Below, one piece after another: positions 14,950 to 23,049 of a stretch of 29,949 nt of DNA (position 1 is the stretch's first letter; every line of letters starts with the position of its first letter). The notes beneath the pieces are model-generated. The model saw nothing but the letters and a program-made list of their open reading frames with translations. It was not told where the DNA came from and ran no database searches. The translations under genes and the position numbers were made by a program. Origin of the DNA: Capnocytophaga granulosa ATCC 51502 (GTDB lineage: Bacteria > Bacteroidota > Bacteroidia > Flavobacteriales > Flavobacteriaceae); contig NZ_KE150243.1 in assembly GCF_000411115.1 (NCBI RefSeq), forward strand, positions 1-29,949, read 5' to 3'.

Positions 14950-15868
14950 AACTAAAATACATTTGATTTTTCCATACTATTCATCTCTATGGTTTTCTTA
15001 CTACTTTCTAAAAGCAAGTTCTCCTTAGTACTTGTTATGGAAACATTCTTGTTTATACTTGTATTTTTCTGTGAACGAGACTTATGTTTCTCTTTTATCA
15101 CCTCTGTCTTATTGTCAGCATTCTCTACTTTATTCCCTTTGGCTGTTTCTATGATATTATTTTCAGCTGTTATATCAATATCAGTTCCAGCACTAATCTT
15201 TACTTTTTTCTTGATATTGATGTTTAGATTATTAGCAGTGATATTAATCGTCTCAGGCGCAGAAATTTCTATATTCTTACCTTGAGTATCCAACTTAATC
15301 ACATTGCCATTCTTATCAGTAAGCAAGATACTCTCATCTTCGGTAAAGATGAGCTTATGTCCACTTTTGGTGTGAATTGCCTTTACGCGATTATCAGCAT
15401 TATGATAGCCACTCTTTGCCTCACCGTTATAATGTGCCCCAATTACAAAAGGACGCTCCGCATTACCCCCTTCAAAGTCTACCAATACCTCTTCACCTAC
15501 TTCTGGGATAAAATAAAAACCTTTGCCGCCTCCTGTATAAGGTTGCACTACACGTATCCAAGGTGTCATTTCATTGCGTTTTGCCTGCCATAAGAATTGC
15601 ACGCGTATACGTCCCATTCCTAAAGGATCGTTGTTGTCTTTTACAATAGCTGGTTGCTGCTCTGAGTGCGGAAAAGCATTCTCATCAAAATCAGCAGGGG
15701 TACGCATCATCGGGATACCCTCAAAGGAATTGTAATACTCCATACCACTGTGATAATGTGATATTTTTACCACCCTATATGTCTCCATTGCACGTGCATT
15801 AATGTCAGTAAGACACGCAAAGGTATTCATCCTGAGACGCGGGTCACGGCTTTGTCCCTTTACTTTGA
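14038..15868. repeat. Large direct repeat, copy A (vgrG 3' part plus effector)
   Basis: This stretch is nearly the same as 16637-18464, covering the last half of vgrG and roughly the first four-fifths of the following effector gene. The offset is 2596 bases in the vgrG part and 2599 in the effector part, owing to one extra codon in one effector copy. Similarity stops abruptly where the effector C-termini diverge. Confidence 0.85.
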
Positions 15869-15872
15869 GCAA
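14952..15872 (-). pseudogene. Duplicated 3' half of vgrG
   Basis: The frame encodes 306 residues nearly identical to the last half of the complete VgrG at 17548-19392, from KGQSRDPRLRMNTFACL onward, including the OB-fold/gp5 core and the beta-helix ending in EMNSMEKSNVF. The N-terminal gp27-like half is missing. There is no ATG at the 5' end: the only start is a TTG at 15872, with a TGA four codons upstream. The break point lies 10-15 bases inside a trace of a metalloprotease gene start. It cannot form a full spike and probably marks where an effector cassette recombined in through vgrG homology. Confidence 0.85.
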
Positions 15873-15885
15873 AAATAATACTCAT
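15844..15885 (-). pseudogene. Trace of a metalloprotease gene start at a recombination junction
   Basis: ATGAGTATTA at 15885 downward matches the first 10 bases of the complete metalloprotease gene (12512) and of its remnant (13266), at the same place: just after an immunity gene. It then runs into vgrG sequence out of frame (MSIIFAQSKGTKP, stop at 15844-15846). It marks the exact joint between an old cassette end and the duplicated vgrG fragment. Confidence 0.6.
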
Positions 15886-15893
15886 ATTTCTTA

Positions 15894-16436
15894 TTATTTT
15901 AAAAACTTAAAACCATTGTTGCTCATATATGACTTTATTTTCTTATCCGTGAGTCCGTTGCGTAGCTCTCCTCCTATTGCTTTGACTTCCTTAACTTTAT
16001 TGTCATATAGATGCACAAAAATATAGCTATAAGTTGTACAATTCTTTATATAACATGCAACACGCATTTCAATGGCTACATAAGTATCCTTTCTGTTTTT
16101 TGAGCAATGTATAGCACGAGGAATACAATAGTCTAATGCAAGTTCCTCTTTGTCAAACCTCACTTGCTGCTTATTGATGGTTAGAAAATATCCGTTGTCT
16201 ATACTGTGTTTGGGGATAGAACACTCTGTCTCTCTCCTTCTATCATTCTTCGTATCAATAAGCATATAGATGTCATTATCTAATGCTTTGATGTTTATCA
16301 CATACCTATACCTGGCAAAAGAATCGTTTAGAAGCCCCCAACAACAGGGATTATCAAAAAAATCTATTTTAGCATACCTCACATTTTGCTGTGAATACGT
16401 TATATTAAAAAATAGAAATAAACAAAGAAATCTCAT
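15894..16436 (-). CDS. Secreted immunity-like protein of the first effector
   Basis: A 180-residue protein with Sec signal MRFLCLFLFFNITYSQ and several conserved cysteines (CCWG, LDYCIP, IHCSKN, ACYIKNC). Its start codon overlaps the stop of the effector gene by 4 bases (ATGA, 16433-16436), the usual sign of tight coupling between a toxin and its immunity protein. The signal sequence places it in the periplasm, where a peptidoglycan-cleaving toxin would act. It is very similar to the orphan copy at 12520-13059, less so to 13287-13814. A function as immunity protein is inferred from this arrangement. Confidence 0.75.
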   Translation of the reverse strand: MRFLCLFLFFNITYSQQNVRYAKIDFFDNPCCWGLLNDSFARYRYVINIKALDNDIYMLIDTKNDRRRETECSIPKHSIDNGYFLTINKQQVRFDKEELALDYCIPRAIHCSKNRKDTYVAIEMRVACYIKNCTTYSYIFVHLYDNKVKEVKAIGGELRNGLTDKKIKSYMSNNGFKFLK

Positions 16437-17545
16437 TTTTTTATTTTTTTATAGAAAACAGTTGGTCCAAAATTGCCACTTCCTTTATATATTTTAAATC
16501 CTATATAAATCCAGCTTTTATTGGGATTGGGATTAGTCCAAGAGTTAAATTTCGTTTCTTTCTTAAGGTCATCTGCTATATAAAGGTCTCTTTCCAAGTC
16601 TTTTCTTGTTTCCCCTGTAGCAGTCAAAATATCAGCACCATGCCATCCTATAGCTCCTTCTGATAAATCATTTCTACGAGATGGCTCTTCATTTAAATAA
16701 TAAAAAGCTTTTATTGTATACTCAATAGCTAATTTAGCTAACTTTTTTTGAGTTATTACCAATGAATTTCTACCAAAAGCATTTCGATCATAGTCAAAAA
16801 CATCTCCTTTTTTAGCTTTATGCTTAGTATCATAACCTAAAAAAGTTTTGTATACATCGTTATGATTAAAGTAAGACCACTCAGGATAATTCCTACCTCG
16901 TATTTCTCTTATAGTATCTTCCATACTTTCTAACTGAAAATCCTCTCCATTATTCTGTATACTACGATTCATAATAATATAGGGGATTCGTTTAATTGCT
17001 TCTGAATTATATCCTACTTCTGAATAAGCTAACCCTGCAATTCTTAAAAAAGTATCATTTTTAATATCCACTCCTTTTATTGTTAGTTTTTTTAGATCTT
17101 TATATTTAAAATATCCTTCAGGAACATTTTCTTTTTTTTCTAAATCAGGAAAAGTATGCTTTCTCTCTTCTTCCCATAATGGATCTATAGGTAAAAGAAC
17201 TTTAATAAATTCTTTTCCTGTACAAATGTAAACATCATTAGGATCTCCGATATAAGTGTATTCTTTTCCTAAAAAAGTTCCATCTGCAGTATAAAAACAG
17301 CCATTAACAGGTTGATAATTACTACTAATCCTTCGTTGCTTTTTATCTTGTTCTACGACTGATTTTGCTGTAGTATTATCACTCCCCTTCTTAACAGCTA
17401 TCTTTTTAGCAGAAGTAAGAGTTAAATTTCCCTCTGTAGCTATTATTTGCACTTCATCAGAGACACACTCATAGCTACCACTAAAATGGCGGTACTCATT
17501 CTTTATATTTACTATTAAGTTCTTTGCTCTTTTGATAATTGCCAT
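16433..17545 (-). CDS. Predicted peptidoglycan-cleaving T6SS effector, first copy
   Basis: A 370-residue effector that follows the complete vgrG by 2 bases. It shares the N-terminal tag MAIIKRAKNLIVNIKNEYRH, the beta-helix-like segment IIATEGNLTLTSAKKIAV, the GTFLGKEYTYIGDPNDVY motif and the SleB-like core FLRIAGLAYSEVGYNSEAIK (candidate catalytic Glu at 176) with its paralogue at 13819-14949. After SEGAIGWHG (about 300) the C-terminus is unique: LTATGETRKDLERDLYIAD, then WTNPNPNKSW and a YKGSGNFGPTVFYKK end. The tag probably docks on the VgrG tip, taking the place of a PAAR protein; that is inference. No signal peptide is present, as expected for T6SS cargo. The immunity gene overlaps it by 4 bases. 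Confidence 0.65.
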   Translation of the reverse strand: MAIIKRAKNLIVNIKNEYRHFSGSYECVSDEVQIIATEGNLTLTSAKKIAVKKGSDNTTAKSVVEQDKKQRRISSNYQPVNGCFYTADGTFLGKEYTYIGDPNDVYICTGKEFIKVLLPIDPLWEEERKHTFPDLEKKENVPEGYFKYKDLKKLTIKGVDIKNDTFLRIAGLAYSEVGYNSEAIKRIPYIIMNRSIQNNGEDFQLESMEDTIREIRGRNYPEWSYFNHNDVYKTFLGYDTKHKAKKGDVFDYDRNAFGRNSLVITQKKLAKLAIEYTIKAFYYLNEEPSRRNDLSEGAIGWHGADILTATGETRKDLERDLYIADDLKKETKFNSWTNPNPNKSWIYIGFKIYKGSGNFGPTVFYKKIKK

Positions 17546-18464
17546 AACTAAAATACATTTGATTTTTCCATACTATTCATCTCTATGGTTTTCTTACTAC
17601 TTTCTAAAAGCAAGTTCTCCTTAGTACTTGTTATGGAAACATTCTTGTTTATACTTGTATTTTTCTGTGAACGAGACTTATGTTTCTCTTTTATCACCTC
17701 TGTTTTATTGTCAGCATTCTCTACTTTATTCCCTTTGGCTGTTTCTATGATATTATTTTCAGCTGTTATGTCAATATCAGTTCCAGCACTAATCTTTACT
17801 TTTTTCTTGATGTTGATGTTTAGATTATTAGCAGTGATATTAATCGTCTCAGGCGCAGAAATTTCTATATTCTTACCTTGAGTATCCAACTTAATCACAT
17901 TGCCATTCTTATCTGTAAGTAAGATGCTCTCATCTTCGGTAAAGATGAGCTTATGTCCACTTTTGGTATGAATTGCCTTTACACGATTATCAGCATTGTG
18001 GTATCCACTCTTCGCCTCACCATTATAATGTGCCCCAAGTACAAAAGGACGCTCCGCATTGCCACCTTCAAAGTCTACCAATACCTCTTCTCCTACCTCA
18101 GGGATAAAATAAAAGCCTTTACCCCCTCCTGTATAGGGTTGCACTACACGTATCCAAGGGGTCATTTCATTGCGTTTTGCCTGCCATAAGAATTGCACGC
18201 GTACACGTCCCATTCCTAAAGGATCGTTGTTGTCTTTTACAATTGCTGGTTGCTGCTCTGAGTGCGGAAAAGCATTTTCATCAAAATCAGCAGGAGTACG
18301 CATCATAGGGATACCCTCAAAGGAATTGTAATACTCCATACCACTGTGATAGTGTGATATTTTTATGACCCTATAAGTCTCCATTGCGCGTGCATTAATG
18401 TCAGTAAGACACGCAAAGGTGTTCATCCTGAGACGCGGGTCACGGCTTTGTCCCTTTACCCTCA
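16637..18464. repeat. Large direct repeat, copy B (inside complete vgrG plus first effector)
   Basis: Partner of 14038-15868. Most differences are single bases, many of them silent, so the duplication is recent or kept alike by gene conversion. The borders fall inside vgrG and inside the effector gene, not at gene ends. Confidence 0.85.
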
Positions 18465-19392
18465 GCAACAACTCCCGTTTGTCTTTCTCTAAGCGTACTA
18501 CATCCTCTAAATCTACACTTGATTGCTCTAATGAAGTAGCTGAGTGATATTTTTGAGGTATTTTTTTGTAGATTTTTTTAGAAGCATTCTTTGCATCGGT
18601 TTGTATAGGGTTATTCTTATACTCATTAGCAGCATCTCGTGAGTCATTATTTTCAGATGTTCCTTGATGTATATTGTAGTTTATATACTGAAAATCCTGC
18701 GGTTTTACCTCTAAGAAGAACTCTTCATCAATCAGGTTCAGGTTCTCACCTAATTCAATGGTCTCTTGGAGTTTATTGCCAAAAATAAGTTTACTGCCAT
18801 CATAATAAAAGTATTCTCCGTAATACTTAGCCAAACGACAAATAAAGTCATAGTCAGACTCTTGGTATTGTACCGTATAAGGAAGAGTCCTTGTGGTATT
18901 CACCCCTGCTGAGGTATCCACTTTTGCGGACTCATCATACTCCTGGGTAGCTGCGGCAACGATTTCTTGTAGTGTTTTATTCTCATAAGATTGACATTCC
19001 TTACCGCTATCTAAGAGAATACTTGGTGCATTGCCTGAGATATAGAGCGTTCCATAACCACCCCCTGTTTTTCGCTTACAGTGAATCTTAGTGATAATCC
19101 CTGAGAAGTGTTGCACCACCTTGCCATACTGATAAAACTTAATGGTAAGAGGCTCTCCAAGCAAATCGCGAGAGTGCTCCATAATGTATTCGTGGAACTT
19201 ATCAAACGAGTCCTCTGGGGTTTCAATGGTAAAGGTATCGTGTTGGCAGTTGTATTGGTGTAGCTCTACTTTATAGCTTTCTGTAGCCAAGAAGTCTTTA
19301 CCATTAGAACTCAGTAAGCAGTAGACCACAGGATTGGTCTTATCGTTAAGAAACTCTGTAAAACTTTTTAATTTGAAATCTTTTAACTCCAT
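17548..19392 (-). CDS. vgrG: VgrG spike protein (TssI)
   Basis: This 614-residue protein forms the trimeric spike at the tip of the Hcp tube. Residues 1-about 330 are the gp27-like part (CLLSSNGKDFLATESYKVEL, YTVQYQESDYDFICRLAKYY, which is the hallmark VgrG motif). The OB-fold follows (PAIVKDNNDPLGMGRVRVQF, WIRVVQPYTGGGKGFYFIPE, EVLVDFEGGNAERPFVLGA). The C-terminus is a needle-like beta-helix of short repeats (INITANNLNINIKKKVKISA). There is no toxic extension; the effector is encoded by the next gene, 2 bases on. The length is usual for Bacteroidota VgrG. It lies 46 bases after the third hcp gene. Confidence 0.95.
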   Translation of the reverse strand: MELKDFKLKSFTEFLNDKTNPVVYCLLSSNGKDFLATESYKVELHQYNCQHDTFTIETPEDSFDKFHEYIMEHSRDLLGEPLTIKFYQYGKVVQHFSGIITKIHCKRKTGGGYGTLYISGNAPSILLDSGKECQSYENKTLQEIVAAATQEYDESAKVDTSAGVNTTRTLPYTVQYQESDYDFICRLAKYYGEYFYYDGSKLIFGNKLQETIELGENLNLIDEEFFLEVKPQDFQYINYNIHQGTSENNDSRDAANEYKNNPIQTDAKNASKKIYKKIPQKYHSATSLEQSSVDLEDVVRLEKDKRELLLRVKGQSRDPRLRMNTFACLTDINARAMETYRVIKISHYHSGMEYYNSFEGIPMMRTPADFDENAFPHSEQQPAIVKDNNDPLGMGRVRVQFLWQAKRNEMTPWIRVVQPYTGGGKGFYFIPEVGEEVLVDFEGGNAERPFVLGAHYNGEAKSGYHNADNRVKAIHTKSGHKLIFTEDESILLTDKNGNVIKLDTQGKNIEISAPETINITANNLNINIKKKVKISAGTDIDITAENNIIETAKGNKVENADNKTEVIKEKHKSRSQKNTSINKNVSITSTKENLLLESSKKTIEMNSMEKSNVF

Positions 19393-19438
19393 AAAAAATG
19401 CTCTTTTAAGATATTAGTATTAGTAATTTAAAATAGCT

Positions 19439-19828
19439 TTATCCTCTCCACATCTTATTGTGAGCTACCCCACCTACATCAAATCCTTGTGCGATGAGTC
19501 GTATTTCTATCTGCAAAGGCTCAGTACCTTGCGCATCAAAATGTTCTTTGTATTTAATACAAAAAGCTTTTTTGAAAAGCACTTCTTGGAGCTTACTCAT
19601 AGCATCTCTACGGTAAAAAATAATTTTACCATCTTTAGTTTGGTTATGGTCTAACATCCAATTGAGCAGTTCAGGTGTTCCTGTACTCTCTACTCTAATG
19701 GATATTTCACCACCATAAGGCATTCCCTTTGGTTTACCTGTTTCATCAATATTTTGAGTGAAATCGTATTCACACTCCAAAACATTGTAAGTCTTATCAT
19801 CTAATTCTAATTTTGCAAGAAACGACAT
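19439..19828 (-). CDS. hcp: Hcp tube protein (TssD), divergent third copy
   Basis: A 129-residue Hcp of the Bacteroidota type (MSFLAKLELDDKTYNVLECE, GEISIRVESTGTPELLNWML, LQIEIRLIAQGFDVG). It is clearly less similar to the other two copies than they are to each other: it has no FERKDGSIVFLKRDSEATLKELKF block, only KDGKIIFYRRDAMSKLQEVLF at that place. It stands directly before vgrG and is separated from the other hcp genes by a hairpin terminator. It may be matched to the downstream VgrG/effector set, as Hcp variants can be effector-specific; that is inference. Confidence 0.92.
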   Translation of the reverse strand: MSFLAKLELDDKTYNVLECEYDFTQNIDETGKPKGMPYGGEISIRVESTGTPELLNWMLDHNQTKDGKIIFYRRDAMSKLQEVLFKKAFCIKYKEHFDAQGTEPLQIEIRLIAQGFDVGGVAHNKMWRG

Positions 19829-19892
19829 AATCTAATCTTTTTATTTTTGAGTTGTTCTATTAATACTTTGTATCTTTATTTATTGTATACTT

Positions 19893-19929
19893 GTAGAAAG
19901 AGCAGGTATGAACTGCTCACACCTGCTCT
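19893..19929 (-). terminator. Hairpin terminator after hcp2
   Basis: AGAGCAGGT and ACCTGCTCT form a perfect 9-base stem (19899-19907 with 19921-19929) around a 13-base loop. In the leftward direction the stem is followed by TTTCTAC. It lies 8 bases after the stop codon of the second hcp gene. It would end or reduce transcription from tssB-tssC-hcp before the third hcp and vgrG. Confidence 0.7.
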
Positions 19930-19937
19930 CTATACTT

Positions 19938-20324
19938 CTAAACCCATTCGTTCTCAAACGCACCTGTACCCATCTCTATCTTACGAGCAGAGATTGTGAA
20001 GGATTCCGTCAGAGGTTTTTGTCCTGAAGCCTCAAAGTTCTCTCTGTGCTTTACCAAATACCCCTCAGTAAATTTGAGTTCTTTAAGCGTTGCCTCGCTA
20101 TCTCGTTTTAAGAAGACGATACTGCCGTCTTTTCTCTCAAACGAATTAACCATCCACTCAAAAAACTCAGGCGACTCAGTGCCTTCAATCTCTATGTCAA
20201 TCTTACCTCCTCGGGCAACACTTGACGGTCTTCCTGTTGCGTCTGTCTCTTGGAACAACGCGTAGCTCACTTTAAGGATGTTAAACTCCTTGCCTGCTAC
20301 TTTTAATTTTGCCTTAAAAGCCAT
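19938..20324 (-). CDS. hcp: Hcp tube protein (TssD), second copy
   Basis: A 128-residue Hcp protein that stacks as hexameric rings into the T6SS inner tube. It starts MAFKAKLKVAGKEFNILKVS, has GGKIDIEIEGTESPEFFEWM, FERKDGSIVFLKRDSEATLK and ends TGAFENEWV. It is a close paralogue of the copy at 20368-20754, 43 bases upstream, so the pair arose by tandem duplication. A strong hairpin follows the gene. Confidence 0.93.
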   Translation of the reverse strand: MAFKAKLKVAGKEFNILKVSYALFQETDATGRPSSVARGGKIDIEIEGTESPEFFEWMVNSFERKDGSIVFLKRDSEATLKELKFTEGYLVKHRENFEASGQKPLTESFTISARKIEMGTGAFENEWV

Positions 20325-20367
20325 AATTTTAGAAAATTAAAGAGTTAATAAAATAAATTACCTAATG

Positions 20368-20754
20368 CTACACCCACTCGTTGACGTGTTTGCCTGTGCC
20401 AAGCTCAATCTCTTTAGCTGAAAGCGTAAAGGTTTCTTTAAGAGGTTGATTTCCTGTAGCATCAAAATCTTCTTGGTACTTAACAATATAAGCCTCTTTA
20501 AACTTCAACTCTTTTAAAGTTGCCTCACTGTCTCGTTTTAAGAAGACGATACTCCCATCCTTTCTTTCAAAAGAATTGGTCATCCACTCAAAGAGGTCGG
20601 TATCCCCTGTACTTTCCACAGTGATGTGGATCTTTCCTCCTCTTGAGATACTTGATGGTCTGCCTGACGCATCGGTTTCCTGTAACATTCCGTAGTCTAC
20701 GGAAAGAATGTTGCGCTCTTTACCCGCAACTACTAATTTTGCTTTAAATGCCAT
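20368..20754 (-). CDS. hcp: Hcp tube protein (TssD), first copy
   Basis: A 128-residue Hcp (MAFKAKLVVAGKERNILSVD, GGKIHITVESTGDTDLFEWM, FERKDGSIVFLKRDSEATLK, ending TGKHVNEWV). The size and beta-rich pattern are those of Bacteroidota TssD. It follows tssC after 150 AT-rich bases in which I found no consensus promoter, so it may be read from the tssB promoter. The paralogue at 19938-20324 shares the long central block with it. Confidence 0.93.
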   Translation of the reverse strand: MAFKAKLVVAGKERNILSVDYGMLQETDASGRPSSISRGGKIHITVESTGDTDLFEWMTNSFERKDGSIVFLKRDSEATLKELKFKEAYIVKYQEDFDATGNQPLKETFTLSAKEIELGTGKHVNEWV

Positions 20755-20904
20755 GTTAAATATATTTTAAAATTTAAATACTCAATACTACCAACTATGG
20801 AAAATATATTTTGCCTTCTTTCTCTCCTTACTCTCTATTAATTTTCAATTGGCTTTTCTTAATTTATCATCTTAATTACAATAATTATGTATATTATCTA
20901 TTTT

Positions 20905-22266
20905 TTAATTCTGTGCGTATTCTACATCCCATTCGTTGCCGTCATCACCCTTTTGTCCATCCATCTTAATGAGGAAGTTCTTTGCTGGGAAGTAGGGGGT
21001 CATATGAATATCCAAATGGATTTTGTCTTTTTGAATAGCATCTTGTTCAAATCGCTTGATTTCAAACTTTTCAATCAGCTTATAAGGACCTGTGATGCTA
21101 TCTAAAAAGCGCACTATCTGTCCCATAATCTCTTTGCGGGTTACTGAGGAATAGTTCTCAAAAGCACGTCTGTTCAAAAAGTCCATCAGTACTTTGGTTA
21201 CATAGTCAAACACACGTACCACTGAGTAGGTCTGTAAACCTATATTATCCCCATTGAATAAGGTTTTGGCTGAAAATGCCATTACCTTGCCGTATTCATT
21301 GACCATCGGGATAAGTCCCAAACTCTCTAAGTTCGCGATCTCACTCTTCTTAAGGTCAAACTTCACCCCTTCTACTTCATTGATACCCCCAAATTTCTTA
21401 CCCGCTGTTACCTGAGACATCAATGTCTTGTAAATCTTACCAGCCAAAGCTGCTGAAGGGGGTACAAATAAATCATCTGCTTCTTCTATTTCTTCAAAAC
21501 GCCCACGACCTACAAGCCAATTACAAGTCATCAGTACATTAGAGCGGTATACATCTCCTCCTGTGTGGTTTGCCTCATCAAACATTTCCATTACATCATC
21601 TGGCTCATCCAAGTGTTGGAAGTCGGTAACGAGCATTACCTTATTGCTATGTGCTATTTTAGCCCATTTCTCAAGTACTGCATTAGAACCTAAGTAACCT
21701 GGTATAACCAAGATAGAGTAGTTGTTTTTAAGGTCTAATCTATCGTAATTATCAGTAAGTTCTGCGTGGACAGCATCAATAAAACGGGTGTTGTCTAAAT
21801 CTTTTAACTGGTCAAGAGTAGCATTGACAATCGTTACATTCTTAACCTTATCTTCTTCGGTGTTTTTATAGAATAGGGCTACTGTACGATAGTTAGCTTC
21901 TAATTCTTTGGTAGCGTCTACTGCATAAGCCAAGTTCTTTGTGAGTAATTCCTCAGAGGCTTTTTTCTGATCCTCACAAGAGGCAACCATATCAGTGATT
22001 GTTTCATTATCGCTAAGTACATTGAGCCATAACTCTAAAGTTTTTTTCAAGGTCTCGCGCTCTTTGGCTTTGTTAGCCTCTGATAAAAAGATATTTCTAC
22101 GCGCTTTGCGCTCAGGATTTACATTTTGGATATTCTCAATAGAACTCTCTAAAAGGTCAAATCCGCCATAGCGTGCTAAAGCCTCAATGGATTTTTCTAT
22201 TGAAACAGGTTTCCCTTGTTGCGCTAAGGGAGCACCTTGTGTTTGTTTAGCTGCATTATCTGCCAT
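20905..22266 (-). CDS. tssC: Contractile sheath large subunit TssC
   Basis: This 453-residue protein is the large sheath subunit of the subtype-iii T6SS (DUF5458 type). Recognisable parts are IENIQNVNPERKARRNIFLS (about 43-62), YSILVIPGYLGSNAVLEKWA (about 182-201), SNVLMTCNWLVGRGRFEEIE and the end FPAKNFLIKMDGQKGDDGNE. With TssB it forms the sheath that contracts to fire the Hcp-VgrG arrow. It lies 30 bases after tssB, as is usual, in the operon that continues to hcp. Confidence 0.93.
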   Translation of the reverse strand: MADNAAKQTQGAPLAQQGKPVSIEKSIEALARYGGFDLLESSIENIQNVNPERKARRNIFLSEANKAKERETLKKTLELWLNVLSDNETITDMVASCEDQKKASEELLTKNLAYAVDATKELEANYRTVALFYKNTEEDKVKNVTIVNATLDQLKDLDNTRFIDAVHAELTDNYDRLDLKNNYSILVIPGYLGSNAVLEKWAKIAHSNKVMLVTDFQHLDEPDDVMEMFDEANHTGGDVYRSNVLMTCNWLVGRGRFEEIEEADDLFVPPSAALAGKIYKTLMSQVTAGKKFGGINEVEGVKFDLKKSEIANLESLGLIPMVNEYGKVMAFSAKTLFNGDNIGLQTYSVVRVFDYVTKVLMDFLNRRAFENYSSVTRKEIMGQIVRFLDSITGPYKLIEKFEIKRFEQDAIQKDKIHLDIHMTPYFPAKNFLIKMDGQKGDDGNEWDVEYAQN

Positions 22267-22296
22267 TGTTTCTAATATATTAAATTAATCACTAAA

Positions 22297-22749
22297 CTAT
22301 TTCTTTTCTTCTAATTCACCAATTAGTCCCTGCAAGGTACTGAGCAGCGCCGCCTTGGCTTCAGGGTCTTCTAAAGCTGCCTTGAGCACTTTATTGCTCT
22401 TGAGTTGCTTGACAATTTTCTGCAATTGGTCTTTTTCTGTCTCTAAACCTGTAAGAAAGCTACTTTGCGCTGTAATGCCTTTTACTCCGAAATCTCCCAG
22501 ATTAGCAAAAGAAAGCGTTTCTTTCTTCATTGCCCCTTGGGCATCCTCAAAATCTATATTTACGTGTGGCTTAAAATGTTCAAACACTTTTTCAACAGTA
22601 GTAAGCCCTTCTACCAGCTCTGGCTTGATGGGGTCATCTGCTGTTAGCTTTTGTGCTATCAGGGTTCTATTCTGAGGAATGTCTGCAATTGCCTCATTGG
22701 CATCTAAGGGGACTTCATTTCCGCCTATACCTTTACTGCTAACTGCCAT
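22297..22749 (-). CDS. tssB: Contractile sheath small subunit TssB
   Basis: A 150-residue TssB of the Bacteroidota type. The N-terminus (MAVSSKGIGGNEVPLDANEA) is followed by TVEKVFEHFKPHVNIDFEDA and ETLSFANLGDFGVKGI, corresponding to the conserved region that interlocks with TssC. The C-terminal helix is charged (LLSTLQGLIGELEEKK). It is the first gene of the tssB-tssC-hcp transcription unit, with a strong promoter match about 100 bases upstream. Confidence 0.9.
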   Translation of the reverse strand: MAVSSKGIGGNEVPLDANEAIADIPQNRTLIAQKLTADDPIKPELVEGLTTVEKVFEHFKPHVNIDFEDAQGAMKKETLSFANLGDFGVKGITAQSSFLTGLETEKDQLQKIVKQLKSNKVLKAALEDPEAKAALLSTLQGLIGELEEKK

Positions 22750-23049
22750 AGTATTTATGTATTAAGTTAATATTGTTTCTTTATTACGCTTCTTCGCACC
22801 TACTTTCCCATTCAAATCCAAGAATGGATAAATCTATAGATGTATCTCGGTGCAAAACTACACAATATTATTTAACACACAAGAGCTTTTATCAAGTTTA
22901 ACAAAACTTTAACAGATTTGTGAGTTTTTTTGTGATATTCCACCATCAAAAGTAGATAACTCGCAAACCTATATACATCTTATATACGGAATTTACATAC
23001 ATAGTGTTTATATAGTGTGCATATAAGCTATTGGGTGAGGGGGGAGTTC
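22750..23049. other. 300-base intergenic region between tssF and tssB
   Basis: No coding frame is evident. The left half carries the tssB promoter and a leader of about 100 bases. The right half is AT-rich; a TACTTTTG (minus strand, near 22948-22955) matches the -7 element but lacks a -33 partner at the right distance. No hairpin terminator after tssF was recognised. Confidence 0.6.
22853..22882 (-). promoter_or_regulatory. Predicted promoter of tssB-tssC-hcp
   Basis: On the minus strand TTG (22880-22882) and TAGTTTTG (22853-22860) are separated by exactly 19 bases, a full match to the Bacteroidota consensus, followed by GCACC. The predicted transcript start is near 22846, giving a leader of about 100 bases before tssB. 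The sheath and tube genes thus seem to be expressed apart from the baseplate genes upstream. Confidence 0.7.

Noticed and set aside
14952..15872. Second functional VgrG
   Set aside because: It lacks the gp27-like half and an ATG start, with a stop four codons before the only TTG.
14989..18189. Rightward open frames opposite vgrG and its duplicated copy, present twice
   Set aside because: They are repeated only because the vgrG sequence is; their hydrophobic character comes from the antisense of the beta-helix repeats.
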